Origin: Humibacter albus DSM 18994
GTDB taxonomy: Bacteria; Actinomycetota; Actinomycetes; Actinomycetales; Microbacteriaceae
Assembly: GCF_000421825.1 (NCBI RefSeq)
Contig: NZ_ATXT01000013.1
Coordinates: 124,001-188,000, forward strand
DNA: 64,000 nt
Direction of reading: 5' to 3'
The translations under genes and the position numbers were made by a program. Below, one piece after another: positions 15,318 to 23,823 of this stretch; within the stretch, counting starts at the first letter, position 1, and each line of letters opens with the position of its first letter. The notes under the pieces are model-generated. The model was not told the DNA's origin and did not search any database. It was given only the letters and a program-made list of their open reading frames with translations.

Positions 15318-18137
15318 TCACCCCAGCGCGTCGTCGAGCACCTGCAGGATGTGCCGGTAGTCCTGCCCGGTCGCGCGGGTCATGCCGAGCTCGCAGGTGC
15401 GGTTGAGAGAGGCGTGCGCGGCGGATGCCGCGTCGGCGACCTCGCGGGCCTCCGCTGCCGTCGCCGACGCCGTCAGCTCGGGATGCAGCATCCCTCGGTC
15501 TCCGGCGAAGGCGCAGCAACCCCAGTCGTTGGGAACCACGACGATCTCGGCGGCGGCCTCGGCGACGCGCTGCAGCGCCGGGTTGATGCCGAGGTGCGTC
15601 GACGAGCATGTCGGATGCAGTGTCAGGGAAGGAATGCGATCGATCTCGGGCAGGAGAGGCAGCACGTTCTCGTCGACGAAGGCCACGGCATCCACGATGC
15701 GAAGCCCGCCGTCGGCCGCGGCATCAACGAGGATGCGCAGTCCTTCCGTGCACGACGACGCGTCGCACACCACGGGCAGGCGTCCGCCGTCGGACGCGCG
15801 CAGCAGGGAGGCGACGACCTTCTTCTTCATGACCTCGTAGCCGTCCGTGAGGCCCTTCGACTTCCACGGTGTTCCACAGCACAGAGACGGGATGTCGTCA
15901 GGTGTCGAGACCGGGATGCCCGCCCGCTCGCACAGCCGGAGGAACGACTCGGAGACGCTGCCGTCGACACCGCCGAACATGGTGGTCGTGCAGCTCGAGA
16001 AGTAGACCGCGACCGGCTCCGGCGAATGGATGACCGCACGCCGCTTGCCTCCGCCGGGCAGGTCCGCCGAGTACAGGGGAACGGTGTCGGAGCCCAGCAC
16101 GGTGCGTGCTGCTTTGGTCGCCAGCGTGGCGGCCGGCGGTGCCAGATGGGCGGCGCTCAGCGCGACGCCGCCCGCCGTGCTCGTGGTACCCCACGCGCTG
16201 GCTGCGGCCCTCCAGCCCGCCTGGCTCAGCGTGCCCTGTCGCTCGGCGCGCAGGCGACGCACGAGGTCTCCGGTGTTGATCTGCACCGGGCAGGTGGTCT
16301 GACACATGCCGTCGACGGCGCAGGTTTGCACGCCGTCGTAGTCGTATTCCTTCTCGAGTATGTTAACGAGTTCGGTATCGCCCGCCTGTCGTGCTCGCTC
16401 GGTCTCGCGCCGCAGCACGATGCGCTGTCGGGGCGTGAGGGTGATGTCCTTGCTCGGGCAGACCGGCTCGCAGTAGCCGCACTCCACGCAGCGGTCGACT
16501 TCTTCTTCGACAGTGGGTGTCAGCTTCAGGTTCGACAGCGGGCCGTCGGGGTCTTCGTTCATCAGCACGCCGCGTCCGAGGATGTTGTGCGGATCGGCGA
16601 GACGCTTCACCTCCCGCATCACCTCGTAGAGCTCATCGCCGAACTGCCGGCGCACATACGGCGCCATGATGCGACCCGTGCCGTGTTCGGCCTTCAGCGT
16701 GCCGTCGTGCGCCAGCACGAGATCGACCATGTCCTCGGTGAACGCCGCAGTGCGGCCGCGCGCGTCGGGGTCGTCGAAGCGCTCGGTCACCATGAAGTGG
16801 ATGTTGCCGTCCTTCGCGTGCCCGAAGATGACGCTGTCTTCGTAGCCGTGCTTGTCGAACAGGGCGATCAGACCCTCGCACGCCTCGCGGAGGCGCTCGA
16901 CCGGCACCGCGACATCCTCGAGCAGCGCGGTCGTGCCGGAGGGCCGGTTTCCGGCCACCGTGGCGTAGAGGTCTTTGCGGATGTGCCACAGCGCCGCCCG
17001 GCGAGCAGGATCCTGCGTGAGCGGCGACGAATGGTCGAGCGTCAGCCCCGCGCACAGGGCATCCCAGTTCTCCAGACGCGCCTGCAGCTCGTCGGCCGTC
17101 GACTCCTGGTACTCCACGAGCAGGGCCGCGTGCTCGTGGACGTCGAGCGAGAGCAGCTCCTGGTCCGCGCCGGGTTCACGCTGGGCCACGCGGAGCGAGG
17201 TGGCATCGAGCAGCTCGATCGTGGCGAGTCCGGACGCGACCAGCGCGGGGAGCGCGCCGGTGGCATCGCGCAGGGTGGGGAAGTAGAGCATGCCCGTCGC
17301 GGCATGCGTCTTCACGGGGAGTGTGTCGAGCACGGCGTCGGCGACGAACGCGAGGGTGCCCTCGGACCCGACGACGAGGTGCAACAAGATGTCGACGGGG
17401 CGATCATGGTCCACGAACGAGTTCAGGCCGTAGCCCATCGTGTTCTTGATCGAGTACTGCCGGCGGATCGTCTGCACGGAATCGGCGTCGCCGCGCACGC
17501 GGTCGCGGAGCTGCACCAGCCCCTCCCAGAGCTCTGGATGGATCGCGTGGAGCTGCTCATCGGCATCCGGCGCTGCCGTGTCGAGCACGGAGCCGTCGGC
17601 GAGAACGAGCACGGCCGAGCGGATCGTGTTGTAGGTGTTGAATCGCGTGCCGCAGGCCATGCCGCTGGAGTTGTCGGCGATGACGCCGCCCAAGGTGCAG
17701 GCCACCTCGCTCGCGGGATCGGGCCCGAGCTTGCGTCCGTGCCGCAGCAGCCGCGCGTTCACCTGGCGCACCGTCGCGCCAGGCTGTACGCGCACGGCGT
17801 CGCCATCGTCGAGGAGCTCGATGCGGCGGAAGTGGCGGCGTGTGTCGAGCAGCAGGCCGTCGGTGGAGGCCTGCCCCGACAGGCTCGTGCCACCGGACCG
17901 GAACGAGACCGGCAGCTTCTCCTTGTGCGCGAGACGGAGGATCCCCGCCAGGTGGTCCGTATCGCGCACACGTACGACGCCGGTGGGCGTCATCAGGTAG
18001 TGGGAAGCGTCGTGCGCCAGTGCCAGCCGGTCGGTCGCACGGGTGCGCAGGCTGCCGGGCGCGAGCGATTCCAGACGATCGGCGATGCCTTGGCCCAGAC
18101 GCGCGCCGATGAGAGGCGACGGTGCGGTGGTGGGCAT
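15318..18137 (-). CDS. Fused FAD-binding and iron-sulfur (GlcD-GlcF-type) D-2-hydroxyacid dehydrogenase
   Basis: The 939-residue protein joins two parts. The first half is an FAD-linked oxidase of the GlcD/D-lactate dehydrogenase type, with SFRSGGTSLSGQ, EVACTLGGVIADNSSG and the C-terminal FGHAKDGNIHFM. The second half is GlcF-like, with ferredoxin motifs CVECGYCEPVCP and CAVDGMCQTTCP, then two cysteine-rich CCG-type segments (SLCCGTPW and WGCCAFAGDRG). Such enzymes oxidise D-lactate or glycolate and pass electrons to the membrane chain. AAGGAG just upstream favours ATG 18137 over GTG 18143. It is divergent from the aldo/keto reductase and beta-galactosidase unit. Glycolate as substrate would fit the RuBisCO-like branch nearby, but that is inference. 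Confidence 0.85.
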   Translation of the reverse strand: MPTTAPSPLIGARLGQGIADRLESLAPGSLRTRATDRLALAHDASHYLMTPTGVVRVRDTDHLAGILRLAHKEKLPVSFRSGGTSLSGQASTDGLLLDTRRHFRRIELLDDGDAVRVQPGATVRQVNARLLRHGRKLGPDPASEVACTLGGVIADNSSGMACGTRFNTYNTIRSAVLVLADGSVLDTAAPDADEQLHAIHPELWEGLVQLRDRVRGDADSVQTIRRQYSIKNTMGYGLNSFVDHDRPVDILLHLVVGSEGTLAFVADAVLDTLPVKTHAATGMLYFPTLRDATGALPALVASGLATIELLDATSLRVAQREPGADQELLSLDVHEHAALLVEYQESTADELQARLENWDALCAGLTLDHSSPLTQDPARRAALWHIRKDLYATVAGNRPSGTTALLEDVAVPVERLREACEGLIALFDKHGYEDSVIFGHAKDGNIHFMVTERFDDPDARGRTAAFTEDMVDLVLAHDGTLKAEHGTGRIMAPYVRRQFGDELYEVMREVKRLADPHNILGRGVLMNEDPDGPLSNLKLTPTVEEEVDRCVECGYCEPVCPSKDITLTPRQRIVLRRETERARQAGDTELVNILEKEYDYDGVQTCAVDGMCQTTCPVQINTGDLVRRLRAERQGTLSQAGWRAAASAWGTTSTAGGVALSAAHLAPPAATLATKAARTVLGSDTVPLYSADLPGGGKRRAVIHSPEPVAVYFSSCTTTMFGGVDGSVSESFLRLCERAGIPVSTPDDIPSLCCGTPWKSKGLTDGYEVMKKKVVASLLRASDGGRLPVVCDASSCTEGLRILVDAAADGGLRIVDAVAFVDENVLPLLPEIDRIPSLTLHPTCSSTHLGINPALQRVAEAAAEIVVVPNDWGCCAFAGDRGMLHPELTASATAAEAREVADAASAAHASLNRTCELGMTRATGQDYRHILQVLDDALG

Positions 18138-18288
18138 GGGCACTCCTTAGTCCGGTGGTGAACGGTCGCGGCCCGGCGAGAGGCGTCATGCGAATCGTGT
18201 CACAGGATGCCGCCGCTCGCCGCGGGCGAGTCCGTCTGGCGATGCCGTGCTCCGCTTCGCACGTGCGCGCATCGCCGGACTGAAACGA

Positions 18289-18304
18289 CATTCATTATAG
18301 AATG
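18289..18304. promoter_or_regulatory. Inverted repeat in the divergent oxidase / aldo-keto reductase promoter
   Basis: CATTC (18289-18293) and GAATG (18300-18304) flank ATTATA, giving a 16-base perfect palindrome apart from the central six bases. It is the most AT-rich spot in the 205-base gap and overlaps a possible -10 box (TATAGA), so it is a likely repressor site. Confidence 0.45.
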
Positions 18305-18342
18305 GATATACACACCTACCGATGAGGGGTACGACGACGTCC

Positions 18343-19254
18343 ATGAACGATCGAATCTCCTTTGGTGCCGTCACCGTCGGCACCTCGTCCCTGGGCGGCC
18401 GGACGGACCGCGGCCCGGCCGAAGAGGTGGCAACGGCCAAGGCGGTGCTGGGCGGCCCGTTCGCGCTCGTCGACACGTCGAACGCGTACGCCGCAGGGAG
18501 GTCGGAGGAGATCCTCGGCCGTGCGCGAGCCGAGCTCGGCGACGCCGCGACCGCGCACATCATGACGAAGGTCGACAGCGATCCCGAGACGGGCGTGCTG
18601 GATCGCGATCGCGTGCTTCGCTCGTTCGACGAGAGCATGGCGAGGCTGGGGGTGGACGGCGTCGGCATCCTTCACCTGCACGACCCGTACACGATCACGG
18701 TCTCTGAGGCGCTGGCGCCGGGCGGTGCGATCGAGGGGATGCTCGAACTCCGCGACTCCGGAGCGGTCGCCGCGATCGGCATCGCCGCCGGTCCGATTCC
18801 GTTGATGCGGTCGTACGTGCAGACGGGTGTGTTCGACGCACTGCTCACGCACAACAGGTACACGCTCGTCGATCGCAGCGCGGTCCCCCTGCTCGAGGAA
18901 GCGCGACGACGAGGGATGACGACGTTCAACGCCGCACCTTTCGGCGGCGGGATCCTCGCCACGGGCGCGCGCAGCGGCGCGACATACGCCTACCGTCCAG
19001 CCTCCACCACACTCGTCGACTGGGTCGCCGGAGTGGAGCGCGCCTGTTCCGAGCTCGGCGTCTCGCTCCGCGCGGCCGCTCTGCACTTCTCGATGCGTTC
19101 CCCGCTGGTGGACTCCACAGTCGTCGGCATTTCGTCGGCGCAGCGCCTCCGCGAACTCGAGGAACTGACCGCGACGGAGATACCGGATCGGCTCTGGGCA
19201 TCCATCGACGCGTGCGGGCCGGCACCGAGTACGGACGAGGACGAGGACGAGTGA
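18343..19254 (+). CDS. Aldo/keto reductase, sugar 1-dehydrogenase-like
   Basis: A 303-residue aldo/keto reductase barrel related to D-threo-aldose/L-fucose 1-dehydrogenases. It has GTSSLGG near the start, LVDTSNAYAAGRSEEILG with the catalytic Asp and Tyr, ATAHIMTKVD with the catalytic Lys, and VGILHLHDP. These enzymes oxidise C1 of aldoses to lactones. ATG 18322 is also possible; ATG 18343 is preferred because GAGGGG lies before it and the family start follows. It is coupled to the beta-galactosidase gene (GTGA at 19251-19254), so it may oxidise galactose, or another released sugar such as apiose. Confidence 0.75.
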   Translation: MNDRISFGAVTVGTSSLGGRTDRGPAEEVATAKAVLGGPFALVDTSNAYAAGRSEEILGRARAELGDAATAHIMTKVDSDPETGVLDRDRVLRSFDESMARLGVDGVGILHLHDPYTITVSEALAPGGAIEGMLELRDSGAVAAIGIAAGPIPLMRSYVQTGVFDALLTHNRYTLVDRSAVPLLEEARRRGMTTFNAAPFGGGILATGARSGATYAYRPASTTLVDWVAGVERACSELGVSLRAAALHFSMRSPLVDSTVVGISSAQRLRELEELTATEIPDRLWASIDACGPAPSTDEDEDE

Positions 19255-22200
19255 GCGTGGAAGAGTACGTCGAGAGCATGGATCCCGGCCGGGGTCGCCG
19301 TGCGCCGCGGGCGGATGCGCCCACCGCCGCGGCGACGCTCAGCCTCAACGGCGAGTGGCGCTTTCGGCTCTCAGCGACGGCCGCGGGGACCGGCTCGGGC
19401 TTCACGCGGGACGACTTCGACGACTCGGGGTGGGATCGCCTGCGCGTTCCGTCGCACTGGGTGCTGGAGTCTTTCACCCCGCTCGCGGGAGGGCCGGCTC
19501 GGTCGATGCGCGGCACGGCGGAAGGGCCGCTCTACACGAACACGGCGTTCCCGATCCCGCTCGATCCGCCGCAGGTGAGCACCGAGAACCCGACGGGGGA
19601 CTACCGCCTGGTGTTCGAGGCGCCGCAGGACTGGCACGGGGCCGTGCTGCGATTCCAGGGCGTCGACTCGTGCGCCAAGGTGTGGCTGAACGGGCAGGAG
19701 CTCGGCTGGTCCACCGGAAGTCGGTTGCCGTTCGAGTTCGACGTCCGGCTGCGCCCCGGGCCCAACGTGCTCGCGGTGCGAGTGCACCGATGGTCGGCGG
19801 GCACGTATCTCGAGGACCAGGACATGTGGTGGCTCCCCGGCATCTTCCGCGACGTCGAGCTTATCGAACGACCGGTGGGCGCGATCGACGATCACTTCGT
19901 GCAAGCCGACTACGACCCGCAGACCGGACTCGGCACGCTGCGAGTGGATGCTTCGGCGCCGGCGGTCGTCGACCTCCCCGAGCTGGGCATCCGCATGGCC
20001 ACGGGCGAGAGCGTGACAGTGCCGGTCGAGCCGTGGAGCGCGGAGGTGCCGCGCCTCTATCGCGGCGAGCTGCGGACGGACGGCGAGCGCGTCCCGCTCG
20101 CGATCGGATTCCGTCGCGTCGAGATCAGGGACGGCGTCTTCGTCGTCAACGGCGCGCCCGTGAAGTTCCGCGGCGTGAACCGCCACGAGCATCATCCCAA
20201 GACCGGCAGAACGCTCGATCGTGACACGATGATCCGCGACATCGTCATGATGAAGCGCGCGAACATCGACGCCGTGCGCACCAGCCACTACCCGCCGCAC
20301 CCGGAGTTCCTCCGACTCTGCGACGAATACGGGCTCTGGGTCGTCGAGGAGTGCGACATCGAGACTCACGGCTTCGTGTTCACGGCGCCGGAGGCGAACC
20401 CGCCTGCCGATCCTCGGTGGCGGGGAGCATTGCTCGACCGGGTGCAGCGCATGGTGGAACGGGACAAGAACCATCCGAGCATCGTGGTCTGGTCGCTGGC
20501 GAACGAAAGCGGCTCGGGGGAGTCCTTCGACGTGCTCGAGCAGTGGGTGCGCGAGCGAGACCCGAGCAGGCCGCTGCTCTACGAGCGCGATCCCACGTAT
20601 CGCAACTCCGACTTCTACGCTGTGATGTACCCGTCGCTCGACGACCTCGAGCGCATCGGCCGCCGCGACGAGGACGCACCCGACGGCGTCGGCTCCGAAG
20701 ACGACGCGCGGCGGCGGTCCCTGCCGTTCCTGCTCATCGAGTACGCGCACGCCATGGGCAACGGCCCCGGGTCGCTGTCGGACTACTGGAACATCATCGC
20801 CGCCCACGATCGCCTCTGCGGCGGCTTCGTGTGGGAGTGGATCGACCACGGGTTCACCGCGATGACGGCCGACGGCATCCCCTTCATCATGCACGGCGAG
20901 GATGTCGACCACGAGCCGTGCGGCGGACGCTTCAGCCTGCACGGCCTCGTCTTCAGCGAACGTACGCCCACGCCGGCGCTCACCCAGCTCGCGAAGGCAT
21001 ACGAGCCGGTGCGGATCGAGATCGCGGACGCTGTGATCGTCGAGAACGCCCGGCACTGTGCCGACACGTCGGACCTCGCCTTCCGCTGGCGCGTCGAGCG
21101 CGAGGGCGTTCTCACCGACGAGGGCGATCTCGTCGTGCCAGCGCTCGCGCCGGGCTCGAGCGCGCACGTGCCGCTGCCGCAGGTGGAGGCGGATGCCGAA
21201 CTCGAGACCGTGGTCACGGTGATGGCTGCGCTCGCCGCAGGTTCCTCCCACGCGTTGTGGGCCGAGCCGGGGCACGTCGTCGCCTGGGCGCAGCGCGTGC
21301 TCCCCGCGACGGACCCGCGGATGCCACGGTGGCCCCCGGTCCCGGCCGCCGCGTCGGCTCTCCCGCCGCACCGGCTGACCACCGGAGCCGAGCTGCGCGT
21401 GGGCGACGCCGTTTTCGACGCACGCACCGGTCGCCTGCGCCGCTGGAGTGGCCTGGACCTCGACGGCCCGTGGCTCGATCTGCACCGCGCCCCGACCGAG
21501 AACGACCGCGGGCAGGGCGACCTCAATGACATCGCCTCGGTCTGGCACGACACGGGGATCGATCGCATGCTGCATCGCACGGACGCCGTCGAGCACGGCG
21601 ATGGCTGGCTGCTCGCCCGAGGTCGCACCGCTCCTGCGTCGCATCCGCACGGTGTCGAGTGGTCGATGCTGTGGACGGCGGACGGTGACGGGCTCGCGCT
21701 GGCGGTCGAGGCATCCTTCGTCGGACCGTGGAGCGACACCCCGTACAAGCACAGGGACATTTGGGTTCCCCGGCTGGGGTTGCTGTTCTCGCTTCCGGGC
21801 GGGTACGAGAGAGTCGAGTGGTACGGGCGCGGGCCCGGCGAGACCTATGCGGACTCCTTCGAGGGAGCACCCATCGGGCGCTACAGCGCTGATATCGACG
21901 AGTTGCAAGTGCCGTATCCGGTACCGCAGGAGAACGGCAACCATGTGCAGACACGGGAACTCGTGCTGCGCGGCGCGGGGCTTCCGGACGTTCACGTGGA
22001 CGGCCTGCCGCTCTTCGACTTCACCGCGCGGCGCTGGACCTCGCTCGACTTGCAACGGGCCGTCAAGCCGTACGAGCTGCGGGACAGCGGTCGTGTGTGG
22101 CTCAACGTCGACCACGGACAACAGGGGCTCGGTTCGGCGTCCGTGGGACCTGCGCTGCCTGAGCGTTACCGCATCCGGCGGGAGCGGACACAGTGGAGCG

Positions 22201-22271
22201 TGCGGCTTCGGGCGACCGCGGGCATCGGGGTGCCCGATGCCCGGATCCCGTCACTATTTCAGGGCATCTGA
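19251..22271 (+). CDS. lacZ: Beta-galactosidase, glycoside hydrolase family 2 (LacZ type)
   Basis: The 1006-residue protein has the five-domain layout of large GH2 beta-galactosidases. The jelly-roll domain begins with LNGEWRFRLS, VNRHEHHPKTG opens the TIM barrel, WSLANESGSGES holds the acid/base Glu, and LIEYAHAMGNGPG holds the nucleophile Glu. The C-terminal beta-sandwich ends with VEWYGRGPGE and HVQTRELVLRG. There is no signal peptide, so it works inside the cell on imported galactosides. GTG 19251 overlaps the aldo/keto reductase stop; GTG 19257 is an alternative. Its last codons form one arm of a 12-bp inverted repeat. Confidence 0.9.
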   Translation: MSVEEYVESMDPGRGRRAPRADAPTAAATLSLNGEWRFRLSATAAGTGSGFTRDDFDDSGWDRLRVPSHWVLESFTPLAGGPARSMRGTAEGPLYTNTAFPIPLDPPQVSTENPTGDYRLVFEAPQDWHGAVLRFQGVDSCAKVWLNGQELGWSTGSRLPFEFDVRLRPGPNVLAVRVHRWSAGTYLEDQDMWWLPGIFRDVELIERPVGAIDDHFVQADYDPQTGLGTLRVDASAPAVVDLPELGIRMATGESVTVPVEPWSAEVPRLYRGELRTDGERVPLAIGFRRVEIRDGVFVVNGAPVKFRGVNRHEHHPKTGRTLDRDTMIRDIVMMKRANIDAVRTSHYPPHPEFLRLCDEYGLWVVEECDIETHGFVFTAPEANPPADPRWRGALLDRVQRMVERDKNHPSIVVWSLANESGSGESFDVLEQWVRERDPSRPLLYERDPTYRNSDFYAVMYPSLDDLERIGRRDEDAPDGVGSEDDARRRSLPFLLIEYAHAMGNGPGSLSDYWNIIAAHDRLCGGFVWEWIDHGFTAMTADGIPFIMHGEDVDHEPCGGRFSLHGLVFSERTPTPALTQLAKAYEPVRIEIADAVIVENARHCADTSDLAFRWRVEREGVLTDEGDLVVPALAPGSSAHVPLPQVEADAELETVVTVMAALAAGSSHALWAEPGHVVAWAQRVLPATDPRMPRWPPVPAAASALPPHRLTTGAELRVGDAVFDARTGRLRRWSGLDLDGPWLDLHRAPTENDRGQGDLNDIASVWHDTGIDRMLHRTDAVEHGDGWLLARGRTAPASHPHGVEWSMLWTADGDGLALAVEASFVGPWSDTPYKHRDIWVPRLGLLFSLPGGYERVEWYGRGPGETYADSFEGAPIGRYSADIDELQVPYPVPQENGNHVQTRELVLRGAGLPDVHVDGLPLFDFTARRWTSLDLQRAVKPYELRDSGRVWLNVDHGQQGLGSASVGPALPERYRIRRERTQWSVRLRATAGIGVPDARIPSLFQGI

Positions 22272-22320
22272 GGTCAGGCGTCGGATATGTCGATGTGGCG
22301 CGGTATGACCTGAAATAGTG
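22252..22320. repeat. 69-bp element bounded by 12-bp perfect inverted repeats
   Basis: CACTATTTCAGG (22252-22263) and CCTGAAATAGTG (22309-22320) are perfect inverted arms around 45 bases. The left arm and part of the spacer encode the last residues and the stop of lacZ. The arms look like the ends of a small mobile or repetitive element, or a very long terminator loop. Confidence 0.5.
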
Positions 22321-22323
22321 TCT

Positions 22324-22342
22324 GACCGAATAGTGTTCGGTC
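22324..22342. terminator. Hairpin between lacZ and the DUF1537 kinase gene
   Basis: GACCGAA (22324-22330) and TTCGGTC (22336-22342) form a perfect 7-bp stem with loop TAGTG. It sits in the gap between convergent genes and may terminate both; no T-run follows. Confidence 0.5.
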
Positions 22343-22368
22343 GCTCGGCCGCGATCCTCAGCGGGGCG

Positions 22369-23823
22369 TCACTCCTGCGGGGCTCTCGGCGTCGTGGACG
22401 TCCACGTCCCCTCACCCAGCGCCCGTAGCCGGAGCAGGAAGTCGACATCGCCGACCTGGCCGCCTTTGAGCACGAGTTCGAGTCCGTCGATATCGGGGTC
22501 GCTGGAGTGCGCGTTCAGCACCACGACGTTCTCCCACGGGTTCGCGGCGATCGAGAGCGAGTCGACGCCGAGCAGCCTCGTGACCCGGCTCGAGGTGTCG
22601 CCGCCGCAGACCACGATGCGACGGGATGTCCCGGTGCGAGCTGAAGCCGACGCCAACTCCGCGGCGCGCGCCGCGATGCCCTCCAGCGTGACCGCGTCGT
22701 CGGGCGCGGGCTCCGCCGCGGCAGCCTCGTTGGTCGCTGCGCCGCCGGGCGCTGTCGCACTTCGCACTGTCGCGCCCTGTGCCGCGACACTGAGCCCGTC
22801 GGAGGCCAGCACGACGCTGCGCCCCGCCTCGAGTGAGGCCATGACCTCGGCGACCACCGCCGGATCTGGCCTCGTCGGCAGAGGCAGCACGAGCCAGCCG
22901 GCATCGGCTGCGGCCTGAATCTGGCGCCGGGTCTGTGCCGAGCGGCTCCCCGAGAGCACGAGGATCGGCCCGCTGCGGTCAGTCGACTCGGGCAATGGTT
23001 CGCCGTCGCCGGGAGCCGCCGCTGCGATGGCGTGGCTGAGCCCGCCCGATCCCAGCGCGAAGAGCGGTTCGGGAAGCGAGAGGACTGCCTCGCCGATCAT
23101 CGTCAGTTGGTCGTCGCTAAACGCGTCGAGGACAACCGCTGCGCCATTCGATTCGCGGATTCGGTCGGCGATCGCCGCCGCCGACGAATATTCGGTGAAC
23201 GGGATGCTCGTCACGGGCAGTGTCGTCTGCCTGCCCAGGTGCAGCGCGAGATCCGACTCGTCCATCGGAGTCGACGGATGCGTCGACATCGTCGGCTGCC
23301 TGTCGAGTCGATACACGGTGCCGTTCTCAGCCGCGAAGTGGTGACCGAACACGGTGTACCGGCCGAAGTCGGGCTGCGCGAAGAGAACGGGTACGGGCGC
23401 GTGCGCGCCCTGCACCGCGCGCAGGCCGAGCTCGATCACACGGCCGAGGCTGCCGACGGTCTGCGACGAGTCGGCTGTGGAGCACGCCTTGTATTGCAGT
23501 ACATGCGGGCGCAGTGTGGTGAGCGTCTCGAAGACGGGTGCCAGCTCGTCATCGAGTTCCTCGGTCCGTAACGAGCGGGCGATGCCGGCGATGCCGACCG
23601 CGTCGCTGCCGGCTGCCGCCTCTTCGAGAAGGGAGAGTGAGGGCACGCCGACAAACAAACGCGCCTTCCAGCCACGACGGGAGAACTGGAGCAGGGCGTC
23701 GACGCTGCCGGTGAAGTCGTCACCATAGAACGCGACCCGCGGCCGCGCCGGTGCAGGCTGCACGACCCGGCTGTGTGGGATCTCGGACCTCGCCTCCGAC
23801 TCCGCTGTGCCCGGACTAGACAC
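22369..23823 (-). CDS. oiaK: DUF1537 four-carbon sugar-acid kinase, probable 3-oxo-isoapionate kinase
   Basis: A 484-residue kinase of the DUF1537 family. The N-domain starts with VAFYGDDFTGSVDALLQF (from about residue 30), whose Asp-Asp is the family hallmark. The C-domain has VCGGDTSSRVTRLLGV, the nucleotide-binding glycine loop. GTG 23823 overlaps the end of the RuBisCO-like gene by eight bases; the longer frame upstream lies inside that gene. In published D-apiose pathways a DUF1537 kinase (OiaK) phosphorylates 3-oxo-isoapionate for a RuBisCO-like decarboxylase. The adjacent RuBisCO-like gene and the nearby apionate genes make that role the best choice; other four-carbon acid substrates remain possible. 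Confidence 0.8.
   Translation of the reverse strand: MSSPGTAESEARSEIPHSRVVQPAPARPRVAFYGDDFTGSVDALLQFSRRGWKARLFVGVPSLSLLEEAAAGSDAVGIAGIARSLRTEELDDELAPVFETLTTLRPHVLQYKACSTADSSQTVGSLGRVIELGLRAVQGAHAPVPVLFAQPDFGRYTVFGHHFAAENGTVYRLDRQPTMSTHPSTPMDESDLALHLGRQTTLPVTSIPFTEYSSAAAIADRIRESNGAAVVLDAFSDDQLTMIGEAVLSLPEPLFALGSGGLSHAIAAAAPGDGEPLPESTDRSGPILVLSGSRSAQTRRQIQAAADAGWLVLPLPTRPDPAVVAEVMASLEAGRSVVLASDGLSVAAQGATVRSATAPGGAATNEAAAAEPAPDDAVTLEGIAARAAELASASARTGTSRRIVVCGGDTSSRVTRLLGVDSLSIAANPWENVVVLNAHSSDPDIDGLELVLKGGQVGDVDFLLRLRALGEGTWTSTTPRAPQE

Noticed and set aside
15054-18161. A very long plus-strand open frame (1035 codons)
   Set aside because: It is the shadow of the fused FAD/iron-sulfur oxidase on the minus strand, which has clear domains and motifs; the plus frame has none.
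19371-22121. A 916-codon minus-strand frame
   Set aside because: It is the antisense shadow of the GH2 beta-galactosidase, caused by high GC content.
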